A stretch of 64,000 bases of DNA from Chloranthus sessilifolius (Eukaryota; Streptophyta; Magnoliopsida; Chloranthales; Chloranthaceae). The position numbers were made by a program, and so were the translations under genes. The stretch's first letter is position 1. Each line of letters begins with the position of its first letter. The DNA is taken from assembly GCA_021018995.1 (NCBI GenBank), contig CM037597.1, positions 6,523,299-6,587,298 on the forward strand. The letters run 5' to 3'. This document shows positions 22,008 to 33,983 of the stretch, piece by piece. The notes under the pieces were generated by a model that was given only the letters and a program-made list of their open reading frames with translations, searched no databases and was not told the DNA's origin.

Positions 22008-24503
22008 TGTAACGACCCCGAAAATTAGAACACGAGCCTGACTGCTTTGATCTGCGTGCCTGGCACGGAAACCAAGGTTGACTCAAAAACTTTAGGATTG
22101 TATCAGTTTAAATAATGTGGCACCGTGATGAGATGAGATCACGTGTGAAATTTCGTTTAGATCCTAGATGTGTAGAGGGTAGATGGAACACGTTGCGCAG
22201 AAGCAACGGTGTTCGTGCTTCACACCAGAGCAGACACCTAGGGTAAAACAAGAATTCTGTGTTGAGGGGGGGTAGCCTATAGAGGAAGGAAGGGAAACAA
22301 GGGGGGGAGAAACTTTCATTCCCTCTTCTCCTTCATCCCCTTGCCCTAGGTACTCCATAGGTTGGAGATCTGTGCTAAGAGAGTGAAAAAGAGATCCCTT
22401 GAGAGAAAAGAATAGGGTTAGCAAGAGTGAAGATGAAGGGTTTCTAAGCTAGGGTAAATAGACCAAGGTGATTGAGTTGTTTGGGGTCTGAGATGGATGT
22501 GAGAGACTTCAACCTGCTGAATCGTAGCTGAAGAACTTCGCATTGGATCCGGATCGAGGATGAGCTCCAAGATCTAGGTTTGAAACCCTCTTACGGGTCA
22601 TTGCCGGAACCCCAAAGGAACCCACGAACAAGGTGAGTTGTGTGTGTTAAATAGGGGTAAAGGATAGTTAAAGTGTGTGTTTATGATGTATTAATGGTGA
22701 TTGAACAACCATTAATGGAGGGAGATCAAAAATGGAGAGGAGGGTGAACTCCATTAATGACAGCTTTTCTGTCATTGGTGATCGATCACCAAGAGGTGGT
22801 GATCGATCACTGAGGGTTGGTGATCGATCACCAAGGACTGGTGATCGATCAATCTGTATAAAGCTTATGGGGAACAGAGACCCCAGAAGCTGAGAAGTTG
22901 AGGCCCGAGGTGGTGATCGATCTACAGTAAGGCTGGTGATCGATCACCAAGGTGGTGATCGATCTACAATGAGGTTGGTGATCGATCACCAAGGTGATGA
23001 TCGATCAATATGTATAAAAATTGATGTGGACAGAGGGGGGAGTTTTTGAAATTTGCAGTGGTGATCGATCAACAAGGTGTTGATCGATCTACAGCAGGGT
23101 TGGTGATCGATCACCAATGGGGTGATCGATCAACCTTGACTGTGTGAGAGAGAGAGCAGGGGGGGCTGGTGATCGATCAAGGAGTGTGATGATCGATCAC
23201 TCACCCCTATTTTTGTCTATTTTGACTTCATAAAGTAGACACCCCGGACATTGTGCCGGGTAATTATCTGACATTCCTAACACTTAAGGTACTGTGCATA
23301 TGGTATAGGATAAACCCTGACACGTTGAAAAAGCTTTGGATTTGCTTAGAAGATAAACTGACCTGAGGTAGGAGAAAACCAACTTAAACTGCTTTTGAGT
23401 ATGATTTCATGTTCGTTTCATGTTCATGCCTTGATTTCTGTCTTTACCAAACATATATGCATAGCATGATTCTTGTCATTTCGACTTCTGTTTCTGATCT
23501 GAATATCTGACATCTGTTTCTGAATTTCTGCTATCTGATCTGTGAGGTATATAAGTATGTGATTTGATGATTTAATCCAGATGATCCCCACCGACCCGGC
23601 GGTATATCCGGAGTCCTGGCACACTTGTGCATCTGCTTTCAAATCCTCGGCACAATAGCGCTCCATAGATGAGGCATTGTTGCACTTTCAAAATTGTTCA
23701 TGTGAACGCCGATTTGGTTGGGGTTTCCTATCGGACATTCCTGTTTACTCCGTGCTATAGTCACGGGAGTTTCTTAAGTTAAATAGACACACTTTAAGTA
23801 TTCTGATAATATATCTGCACAACATCTGACATCTTACATATGGTTTCCAGCTTTTAACTGATTTGCTTTGAGTACATGATCTGGATTTGTTTTCTGTTAT
23901 GAGATAGCATGATCTGCATATTCAATTCCTTTAGCTGGTTTTTCTTCTATTGAGCTATGATGTAGCTCACCCTGCTTCTGAAATCTTTTAGGTTCAGAGG
24001 CTGCAGTGCCCGGCACCGAGAGTGACCCGGATTATCAGCCGGATCCCGAGGCCGAGGCAGAGGACGAGGAGACGGACGTCCAGGTGGACGAGTTTTATCC
24101 GTAGCCTGGGTACTGATGCCCGATATTTTTGTACTTTTGATCTTTTGGATTATTGTGTGCCCGGTGGCCACCCTTGTATATACATATATAGTTCTACGTT
24201 TATTTATTTTATGTTAGTCCACATTCCAGTTCGGAACCACTATCGGGAACCATTGTTTGGGTGATGGATGTCCATCACCGATGGTTCTTCTTGGTTCCTT
24301 TTTGGGAATGTGTGTGCTTTTCTTTCATTTGAATATTGTTGATGTGTATTTAGTGTAGTAATTGTTTAACTCAGACTACCACTGCTCGGATGTGTCTGCC
24401 TAGCTTCCGCTATATGCGCAGACACGTGCGATCGATCCGGGGATCATCCAGAGTATGATCCTAACGGCACGGATTTCTGGAGACGGAAATCCGGGCTGTT
24501 ACA
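22008..24503 (+). mobile_element. 2.5-kb solo LTR, family P (copy 2)
   Basis: TGTAACGACCCCGAAAATT to AAATCCGGGCTGTTACA with a perfect 5-bp duplication CAACC (22003-22007, 24504-24508). It is close to copy 1 (12959-15522) over its whole length, differing by substitutions and by the number of palindromes in its cluster. It lies inside the gag region of the Athila-type element, so it inserted after that element did. Confidence 0.9.
22781..23205. repeat. Palindrome cluster, core TGATCGATCA (copy 2)
   Basis: By eye 15 copies of GATCGATC, in the same paired layout (GGTGATCGATCACCAAGG, then GGTGATCGATCTACA) as in copy 1. Copy 1 has four more, so the number varies between copies of one family. Confidence 0.9.
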
Positions 24504-25132
24504 CAACCAGACCCATGCTCATATTGTGCAAGCCCAATGCACACAGCTGACGGCTGCCCGTCACTGCAAAATTACTCAGAAGATCCTAGTGAACAATTGA
24601 ATGCATTGAACACTTATGGGCGAAATCAGGGAAATGTTTTCAATGAAAACAATCCAAACAGTTGGAAATATCATCAGAATTTCTCATGGAAACAGGGAAA
24701 TCAAAGACCCCAAGGTAGAGGTCAAGGGATGAATTTATACCCGAATCAAAATTTCAATCAGGGACCACAACAACAGTTTGGTCAAGGACAATTCCAACAT
24801 CACTATGGAGGAGGAAACCAATTTTACCAAAATCAGAATCAAAATGTGCAACCTAGGCAATCGAATCAGAATTATCAGTTCTCACAATCAACAAGTCAAC
24901 CAGGGTTTGCACAAAATTTTTTCCTCCACTGTGGTTTAATCAACAAGGAAATGCCGCCCACGTCTCAGATTAAAATCAATATCCTCAGAGTGAGGATATG
25001 TGAAAGTTTATTCAATCTAATACCTCTTCGATATCAAGGATAGAGACACAATTAGGGCAACTGGCGACACTCCTCTACGAGAGAGAAAAGGGATCATTCC
25101 CGAGCCAACCAGTCCCAAATCCAAGAGGACAG

Positions 25133-28100
25133 ATGGCTATTGAGCAAGCCTCGACCTCATCTCAGGAGGAGAGCCAACAACAGATCAAGGCTATCACTAC
25201 ATTGCGATCTGGGAAGGAAGTCGACAACAAAGTAGAAATGCCAGAAGAAGATGAGAAGCATGAACCTGAAGCCGAAATTGAGAAGGACAAGGAAGCAGCA
25301 GAAGAAGAGATACAAGGAAAGCAAGAGAAGAAGATGGCAGATAAGAACGAGAGAGAGAAGAGTTTCATACCCAAAGCCCCATATCCTCAAAGGCTAGTGG
25401 TACCGAAGAAGAATCGCGATCAGGAAGGAATCATTGAAATGTTTAAGCAACTGAAAATAAATATCCCCTTCCTAAACGTCATTCAGCAAGTGCCAGCATA
25501 TGCTAGGTTTCTAAAGGATTTAGTCACGATAAAGCGAAAGACTAATGTCCCGAAGAAAGCCTTCTTAGCAAAACAGGTAAGCTCGGTTCTACAAGCGAGA
25601 CTCCCAATTAAATATAAGGACCCTGGATGTCCTGCAATTTCAATCATCATAGGGGAGAATCGCATCGATCAAGTACTCTTAGACCTTGGAGCAAGTGTCA
25701 ATTTGTTGCCTTACACGGTGTACAAGGAACTTGAGTTGGGGGAACTAAAACCCACAGCTATGACCCTTCAACTTGCTGACAGGTCAATTAAGATTCCTAG
25801 GGGAATAGTCGAAGATGTTCTAATCAAAGTAGACACCTTCTACTTTCCAGTTGACTTTGTTGTATTGGATACGGAACCCACTCCTCAGCATAGAAATAAT
25901 GTTCCTGTAATTTTAGGAAGACCATTTCTGGCAACATCGAACGCTCTAATCAATTGCCGAAATGGGATAATGAATTTATCATTTGGGAACATGACTGTCG
26001 AACTGAATATTTTTCATATTTCGAAACAGCCTGCTGAAGATGAAGAACATGCACAAGTTTGCATGATTAATGACATTGTGGAAAATGAATTTTTTTCTTC
26101 AGAATATGAGGACCCTTTAGAGGCCTGTTTAGCACATTTTGGCAAAGACTTCGATGTGGATAAGGTGATACACGAGGTCAATGAGATGCTAGACTCAACG
26201 CCTCTCTTGGGAGAAGAAGAATGTCAACTGAAAGATGAGAAGAAAGAAGAAGATTGCGAAGACGAATCACATCGATCAAATGAAGAAGAAAAATCAAAGC
26301 TGGAACTAAAACCCCTCCCTGCTGATTTGAAATATGTGTACCTGGATATTGATGAAACTGAGCCGGTAATTATTTCAGCGAATTTAAATGAGGACCAAGA
26401 AGAAAAGCTCATTGAAGTACTTCAAGACCACAAGAGTGCGATCGGATGGTCTATCAAAGATATTAAAGGAATCAGCCCAACGGTGTGTATGCACCGAATT
26501 CATCTGGAAGAAAGCGCTAAACCCTCAAGAGAACCACAACGTCGATTGAACCCCATAATGCAAGAAGTGGTGAGAAATGAGGTCATTAAGTTGCTAAATG
26601 CTGGGATCATATATCCAATCTCCGCTAGCACATGGGTGAGCCCAACACAAGTGGTACCCAAAAAGTCTGGAGTTACAGTGGTGAGAAATGAGGAAAATGA
26701 GCTAGTACCAACGAAAGTTCAAACTGGCTGGAGAGTGTGTATTGACTACAGGAAGTTAAATTCTATGACTAGAAAGGATCACTTTCCTCTCCCATTCATT
26801 GACCAAATGCTAGAAAGATTGGCAGGGCACCAATACTATTGTTTCCTTGATGGCTATTCTGGGTATAATCAGATAGTCATTGCACCAGAAGATCAGGAAA
26901 AGACAATGTTCACATGTCCCTTTGGAATGTTTTCTTATCGTCGAATGCCGTTCGGACTTTGCAATGCTCCGGCTACATTCCAAAGGTGTATGCTGAATAT
27001 ATTCTCTGATATGGTGGAACGATTTTTGGAAGTCTTCATGGATGATTTTTCTATTTATGGAGACAACTTCGGTGATTGTTTGTATCATCTATCTCTGGTT
27101 CTTGCGAGATGTGAAGAGAAAAATCTAGTTCTAAATTGTGAAAAATGCCATTTCATGGTGAAAAGTGGAATCGTCCTGGGACATATCATATCATCCCGAG
27201 GTATTGAGGTGGACAAAGCTAAGGTAGAATTAATTTCAAACCTCCCACCACCCAGAACAGTAAAAGAAGTTAGGTCATTCCTTGGACACGCCGGTTTTTA
27301 TCGACGTTTCATAAAGGATTTTAGCAAAGTTGCAAAACCATTGTGCAACCTACTGGCTAAAGATGCCCCATTCATCTTTGATGAAAAGTGTACAAATGCC
27401 TTTGAAAGTATTAAGGCAGAATTGGTCAAAGCCCCTATCATCCAATCACCAGATTGGAAGCTCCCATTCGAGATCATGTGTGACGCATCGGATTATGTAA
27501 TCGGTGCTGTTTTGGGACAACAGGTAGAGAAAGTTCCGCATGTCATTTACTATGCAAGTCGCACCCTCAATGATGCGCAACTGAATTATTCTACCACCGA
27601 AAAAGAACTCCTGACAGTAGTCTTTGCTTTGGACAAGTTTCGATCCTATTTGTTGGGATCAAAAGTGGTAGTGTTTACTGACCATGCCGCTCTTCGTTAC
27701 CTCTTTTCAAAGAAAAATGTAAAAGCTCGATTAATCCGATGGATTCTACTCTTACAAGAATTTGATCTGGAAATCAAAGACAAAAAGGGATCAGAGAATG
27801 TAGTTGCTGATCATTTGTCTCGAATCATTATTGAAAAAGCTGAGGATCTGATTCCAATTTTGGAAAGTTTTCCTGATGAACAATTGTTCACTGTTGAGAA
27901 TCTGCCATGGTATGCAGATCTGATTAACTATTTGGTGACAGATCAGATACCTGAGCGGTGGAATAAAAATGAAAAAGTTGTCTTTCTAGCACGAGCCAAG
28001 CATTACTTTTTCGAGGACCCGTACCTGTTCAAATATTGTGCTGATCAGATCATCAGAAGGTGCATTCCAGAACAAGAACAGTCAAAAATCATCTTATTTT

Positions 28101-29098
28101 GTCATGAGCTGTCCTGTGGAGGACATTTTAGCTCAAAGAAGACTGCAACAAAGATTCTCCAATGTGGATTTTATTGGCCAACAATCTTCAAAGATTGCCA
28201 TCAGCACTGCATTTCATGCAGTAATTGTCAAATGCTAGGCAGAATTTCAAAAAGAAATATGATGCCTTTAAATCCAATCCTGGAAGTTGAACTGTTTGAC
28301 GTATGGGGAATAGACTTCATGGGTCCATTCCCCAATTCTTTTGGAAATTTATACATCTTGGTTGCAGTGGATTATGTCTCAAAATGGGTGGAAGCACTGG
28401 CCTGTAAAACCAATGACCACAGAGTGGTGGTTAAGTTTCTCAAAAATGAATTATTTCCAAGATTTGGTACTCCACGTGCAATTATTAGTGATGGCGGAAA
28501 ACACTTTTGTAATAAAGTTTTCGACCCAAGAAATATGGATCACTCATGTGGTGGCTACACCATACCACCCTCAAACTAGTGGACAAGACGAAGTTTCAAA
28601 TCGAGAAATCAAACGTATTCTAGAGAAAATGATAAGGCCCAATCGGAAAGATTGGTCGAAATTAAATGACGACTGGGCCTATTTGGACAAAGATTCAAGA
28701 CTCCCATCGGAATGTCTCCCTATCGAATGGTTTTTGGCAAAGGTTGTCATTTACCTGTTGAATTGGAACATCGGGCCTATTGGGCTGTTAAGTCTTTAAA
28801 TTTCGATTTGCAGAGAGCTGGGGATAAGCGAAAATTAGAAATTATAGAATTAAAGGAAGTGCGAGCTGATGCATATGAGTGTGCCAAATCCTACAAGGAC
28901 CGCATGAAGCGTGTTCATGATTCGTCTATTTTGAGAAAATCATTCACTGTGGGGCAGAAGGTGTTGTTGTATAACACCAGACTGCATATGTTCCCTGGGA
29001 AACTCAAAACCCGTTGGAGCGGTCCTTTCCTAGTCAATCGAGTGTTTCCCAACGGGGCAGTTGAGCTATGCAATTTGCGCAATGAAAGTACATTTTGA
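25133..29098 (+). mobile_element. Athila pol region
   Basis: Domains run in order protease, reverse transcriptase, RNase H, integrase, the Ty3/gypsy order. An Asp-containing protease block lies near 25680-25960 ([10 protein letters not shown]). The RT has [14 protein letters not shown] and [10 protein letters not shown] near 26840-27060. RNase H has [13 protein letters not shown] near 27480. Integrase has a zinc-binding H/C region near 28110-28230 and a DFMGPFPNS core near 28310. An acidic, Lys/Glu-rich linker occurs at 25240-25360 and again near 26220-26310. It reads mostly open but is not intact. Fossil. Confidence 0.92.
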
Positions 29099-29338
29099 GT
29101 CAATGGGCAACGGGTAAAACCGTTTTTGGAAAATTTTATTGAGAAGATTGATGAACTTGAACTGAGCAATCCTAATCAATTGGGATGAAATACAAATTTC
29201 GGAATGTCGGGCTAGCGACATTAAACTTAGCGCTTCTTGGGAGGCAACCCATGTTGTTTTTAGTAATTTGCATTTTAACCAAAAAAATAAAATAAATAAA
29301 TAAATAAAAAAATAATTTCGCCATCACAGGCATCGATA

Positions 29339-30475
29339 ATGCGATCAATCGACCAGCCTCGGCCCATCGATCGATCTTCTCGCTTTTATTTCAGTCAACT
29401 TTCATTGACTGGATTAGTTGATCGATCGACTCTTCTTGGTCGATCGATCGACCGATCGGTTTCCAAAAATTTTAGGTTGTTCAGTACGATCGGATTCTTT
29501 GTTTCGCTTCGTAGACATCTTTTAACATATCTCATTTTTCCTTCACCCCTCCTCAGATTTCATCAATGGCCGGCAGAACTTATTTTACAAGGTTTACTCT
29601 AAGGAAGATGAATGAACCAGCAAAGAAGCGAGATCGCTTATCGGGAGCACACCCTCCGTTGGATCTCACCAACGTCAATGTGGTCGATCTGGATCCTCTC
29701 CCTGTTCAGTTTTGGGAAGAGCCAGCACGTAAAAGAGTGAATCGTTCCGTCAAATCTACCCCATCCTTCTCCACCGATATCGAGATGATTGATTTGGATG
29801 CGCTTCCGTCACCGCCCTTTCTCCCAAATTCACCATCTATTCCACCACCTACTCCATTGGCCGCGTTCATCCCTAGATCAATCCCCAAGGAGGTTATTGA
29901 TCTCATTCCCCCTGAGACTTGGGCGAAATTGTATCCGTCTCCACCACTTCGGGATCCGGCCTCGAGTAGTATGCCGCAACCATCATCACCACCGTCGAAT
30001 GTGATTCCTGATTCCTTAAATCCGCGAAGGATCACCACTGTAATATGGGATTTTGCGTTTCCAAAGCCAAAGCCAAGTGAGGGGACCGATGCGGATGTTT
30101 GAGTGTCAAAATCAACGAGTTTTTATGATGATCTACGAAGTTTAGGAATTTTAGGAAGTTTAGGATTAAAATTTTCAGCGGTTTATTTTCTGTTCTTCGA
30201 TAGCCTTAGGATTTTTCATTTTTTCGATTAAATAAGTGTAATTTTCAGTAATTTTCTTCAATAAATTAGATTTACTAATGTGTGCCACTTTCTCTGTCCT
30301 TTTTCGTCTATGAGTATTTTTCATTGCAGGTTTGGGGGTGCCCCCGTTAATTTTGGTCCAATGAGGACATTGCACAAAATAGGTTTGGGGGTGAAGTATC
30401 TCTTACATTTTTTCGATCGACCCTCTTTAGTCGATCAATCGACCCTTCTTGATCGATCGACTGAGCACAGTGATA
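29339..30475. repeat. Two TCGATCGA palindrome groups flanking the 3' ORF
   Basis: GATCAATCGACC, ATCGATCGATC, TTGATCGATCGAC and GGTCGATCGATCGACC-type motifs cluster at 29341-29458. A second group with TCGATCGACC, GTCGATCAATCGACC and TTGATCGATCGACTG lies at 30413-30468. They bracket the ORF at 29566-30102. Confidence 0.8.
29566..30102 (+). mobile_element. 3' ORF of the Athila-type element, function unknown
   Basis: A 178-residue frame between pol and the 3' LTR, in the position where Athila elements carry an env-like or unknown ORF. It is rich in Pro and Ser, has no visible signal peptide or transmembrane segment, and holds two similar acidic pieces (VVDLDPLP and MIDLDALPSPP). I recognise no domain. 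Whether it ever encoded a protein is open. Confidence 0.5.
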
Positions 30476-32170
30476 TTTTGTATGGAATTTATAAAATTTG
30501 ATAAATTATGCAATTTAAGACGAATACTAAATGCAATTTCGTTTCATTATTCTTAGAAGAGAAGAGCTAAGTTGAAATTGACATATAAATCTTAAACCCG
30601 CGTTTAAGGAGTTTTGATGTTTGATTTAGTTCAAAGAGTTTAAATCATGAAAATTTATCAAATTTGTGAACTGTAAGGATTTTAGTGGAGATTAAAATCC
30701 GGTGAGCTTTAGCGCCAATTTTCCGTCCTTGATGAGTGCTTAAACAAACTCGAAGTTATCTTTGAATACGAATTACTCTTGCATGATCTCATATATTTTA
30801 TTTTGACTTGTGACTTTGCATGACATTAAATTCATATTATTGTGCTAGAACGTATCATATGTTTGCTCAAGACAAATAGGCAAAGTTACCATCTTTTGAG
30901 GACGTGATTGAAGGCCATCTTTGGCTCGTTTGTGCTTAACATACCCCACCTCATATAAATTTATGCTTCTAGTACCCCTTTGAGCCTGTTGGAAAAGTTA
31001 CCTTTATACATTCTTTGATAAGCCACGTTAACCTTTACCCCTTCACCATTTCTGAAATTCAGTTTTACCCTTCTTATTTTCGAGAAATTAGGAACGAGGG
31101 ATGGAAATGAACGAAAAGAGAGTAAGTGGGGAGATACCGAGTTGTGGTGTTTATTGAGAGTGTATGACAAAAATATAAAAAAAAAAAAAGGGGGGGAAAA
31201 AGAAAAAGAAAAATTGGAAAAAAAAGGGAATAAAAAAATATAAGGTGTTGTAAGAAGATAAAATTCAAAAGAAGAAAAATGAGTGAAAGAAAAAAAAAAA
31301 AAAAAAAAAAAAGAGAAGGTTGAGAAAAATAATGAGAGATTACGAAAAAAAGGGGGAGAGAAGAGAAATAGATGAGTCAAAAGTCAGTTTTCTTTTTCAA
31401 TTTCTCAGAAATTTTGAATCCAAACTTCCATTTCTTTCTTACCCTTACCTGAGCCCCATTATAACCTTATAAAAGACCTTCATGATCCGATCTTGCATGG
31501 CTAACTGCTTGGTGGAGAGCAAATATGTGATAACTATGGAACTTGATATGACATGCTTAGAATATACAAGTATCTGTTCTTATGAGATTTATCTTTGTTC
31601 ATTGATTGCATCGTGTTTCATTATCATGTGAGACCTTTTTGCTTGCTTTGTATTGATCTCTCACATGTGTGCGAAACCTTACCCATCATCAGAGTGATTT
31701 TAGTTTGAGAAGTATACCTATTGTGATGTTTGAATCAAAGCAGAAATCTATGTAGTTCACAAATAAGATAAATTCTCAAATAAAAAAAAAAATTTTATTT
31801 GATCTGATGAACACATTGAAACATCTAAAGATGGGTGAAAAATTTATCTGTAAATTGAAGCATTAGTTTAAACTTAACTAAGCATCAATGGAAATAACAT
31901 GGCATGCATAGTACTGTGGAAGAAATGCATAATGAGATCAATTAATAAATTTCACATAAATCAATGCTTGGAAGTTTGTGGGTAACTTCACTGAAAACCC
32001 TCAGGAGACAAAACTCCTCCACTAGGGATCACCTAGCGGTTTAAAGGTTTGTTGCATATGCTAAATGCAATCGTGTTCCCTACGAAAGTGGCATTCTTTA
32101 CTTTTCTTAGGTTGTTAGTTTATTTTTCAGTTTTGTTTATCTTCTCCTTTGCTCGAGGACTAGCAAAGTG
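30103..32170 (+). mobile_element. 3' non-coding interior of the Athila-type element
   Basis: No gene. It holds two extra polypurine-like motifs (30328-30340 and 30381-30393), the second TCGATCGA group, and a purine-rich low-complexity tract at 31080-31380 whose minus-strand frame (Phe/Leu-rich) is a composition artefact. Confidence 0.7.
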
Positions 32171-32184
32171 TAGGTTTGGGGGTA
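32171..32184 (+). other. Polypurine tract of the Athila-type element
   Basis: TAGGTTTGGGGGTA directly abuts the 3' LTR. The same AGGTTTGGGGGTG core occurs twice more about 1.8 kb upstream. Confidence 0.8.
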
Positions 32185-33978
32185 TGATGTGCAGTAAAAT
32201 ATGATGATATTTCACCCCTAAAGACCTATATTTAGCTACCCGATGAAAGCCATTTAACATGTTTTAGATAGTTTTAGTGATTTACAGGCCTGCAGATGTG
32301 TTGAGCATGAAATAATCCAAAAGTTCAGAATATAACGTCAAATTCGTGCTACTTTGGATCATGCGGAACTTATCCCGACTTGGAGCTCAATTTGACCCTT
32401 CAATACATTAGATTCAGAAAATTGTCAAAACACAAAAGTTGTAGATCTCGTCGTCAGCTTTCCAACGCCACAAGAATCGCCTCAATCCGACTTCAGGATA
32501 GAACGTTATGGCCGAAATACCGAGGTAGTGACAGAATGCAAAGTGCAGCGGGAGTTCACGAAAATCTGGAAGGTCGATTGATTGACCAAAGTTGAATTTG
32601 AGTCCGGATGTAGTTTGGCCGCGAGAATCTTGGTACTATTTTCACGGAATAAAATCTTGGAGGAAAAAGTGGCTTCTGTTTTGGCAATTACGGAAAAAAA
32701 AGATATTCTTGGAGATATATATTCATTCGGGGAGTCCTTGGGGGACAGCATTCTGATAAGTCCGATTAGTTTTATTTCTTTACTTTTCTGCATTCTTCTT
32801 TAAGAGAGAGTTTTGTCTTACGGAGAGTTTATCATTTTTCTTCTGTGTTAGTTTTTTCTGCATTTTTAAATTGTACGGGCATAGAGTCCCAGTTTCTTTT
32901 TACTCTCTTCTTAATATTCATTTGGAGAAAGAAGATAAGCCTTAGTCTTGCATTTATCCACTTTCAAGAAAGGATTGTACGTACTGGGAATAAAAGCTCT
33001 CTGTGGAAATTGTTAAAGCTCTTTACGGTATTTTTATATTGATGTTAATGTTTATTCACATTTTAACCATGTTGTTTACTTTTACTATGTGTGGCTAGTT
33101 TCATTAAGGATGGGGATCTAATGATTCCCATCCGAGGTATTCATTTATATTAATATAAATCTGTGATTGAGATGTCAGATGCCTTTTAAGACCCTAATAT
33201 TTATTGAAAAATGGTGAAGTCATTATTTCAGTCTGAGATCTAGGAGCTAATCATGCCCTATGATCTCATATCTGTAATGATGATTTTATCCTAATTATCA
33301 CCCATCTCGGGGTAAAGTTTTACCATTATCTGAGGTGTGAGTGTTAATCATACACTCATGGGGTGTTAATCATACATCTCCTTGATCTCGGATTGATGGT
33401 GTGACTTTATCCCAGTGGTGAGTTCCAATCACGATATGAGGTGTGGGTGTTAATCACACACTCATGGGGTGTTAATCATACATCTCCTTGATCTTAGATC
33501 GTACTTTAGAAATTACCCTTGAGATTGGGTTCTAAATATTGTCCGAGGTGTGAGTGTTAATCATACACTCATGAGATGTTAATCATACATCTCCGTGATC
33601 TCAGATCTATATTTTAGAACTCACATGTGTATAGGGCAGTTCTTCTTTTGAAAAATCTATTAAAGATCTCATATCTCAATCCACATATTGGTATTTTGTA
33701 AATGATAAACCTACGATGGGAGGATTTAGCATCCCAATCCTTATCTTTCATTAATTGTTTAATCATTTAGATTTCGTTAGTATTTATCTGTTTTATTAAA
33801 AGTTACCATAATTCTAGGTTTTCAGTTACTGTGTAAGATCTGTGGAAATTCTTTTAGTTAATTATATTTCTGTTTTTTACATTTTCTAACCAATCCTCGT
33901 GGGAACGATCTCGTACTTTGCACCCACTGACTACATCACGATTCGTGCACTTGCGAGTATAAATTTTAGGACACATCA
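32185..33978 (+). mobile_element. 3' LTR of the Athila-type element
   Basis: 1,794 bp, TGATGTGCAG...GACACATCA, followed by the target duplication ATCCT. It is colinear with the 5' LTR, including the triple GTTAATCATACA repeats near 33340-33590. Confidence 0.93.
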
Positions 33979-33983
33979 ATCCT

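Larger units (their letters stand above)
21043..25040 (+). mobile_element. Athila gag region, with nested solo LTR
   Basis: The N-terminal half contains the plant retrotransposon gag domain: a PIFHGMDREDPYQHIKDF block, then RLFPFSIKDKAKAWLNSL and KFFPMAKTNALRREI. This is the Athila/gypsy capsid signature. A Gln/Asn-rich tail (24600-24940) lies on the far side of the 2.5-kb solo LTR at 22008-24503. The capsid would package element RNA. The region is broken. Confidence 0.88.
18857..33978 (+). mobile_element. Athila-type Ty3/gypsy element, nearly full structure
   Basis: A 15.1-kb element with two LTRs (18857-20625 and 32185-33978), a tRNA-Asp-like primer site, gag and pol regions, a 3' unknown ORF and a polypurine tract. 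The 5-bp duplication ATCCT is exact (18852-18856, 33979-33983). Removing the nested 2.5-kb solo LTR leaves about 12.6 kb, a usual Athila size. In the first roughly 440 bp the LTRs differ at about 17 places by eye (near 4%) and later parts look closer. With a grass-type rate of 1.3e-8 per site per year that is about 1-1.5 million years (rough). It is a fossil: the nested insertion plus a few further breaks. It sits inside an older Tat-like LTR. Confidence 0.93.

Noticed and set aside
25157-27088. Minus-strand ORFs opposite the Athila pol region
   Set aside because: Shadows of the coding strand; hydrophobic runs reflect antisense of Lys/Glu codons.
30961-31380. 139-residue Phe-rich minus-strand ORF
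   Set aside because: Antisense of a purine-rich low-complexity tract in the Athila 3' region.
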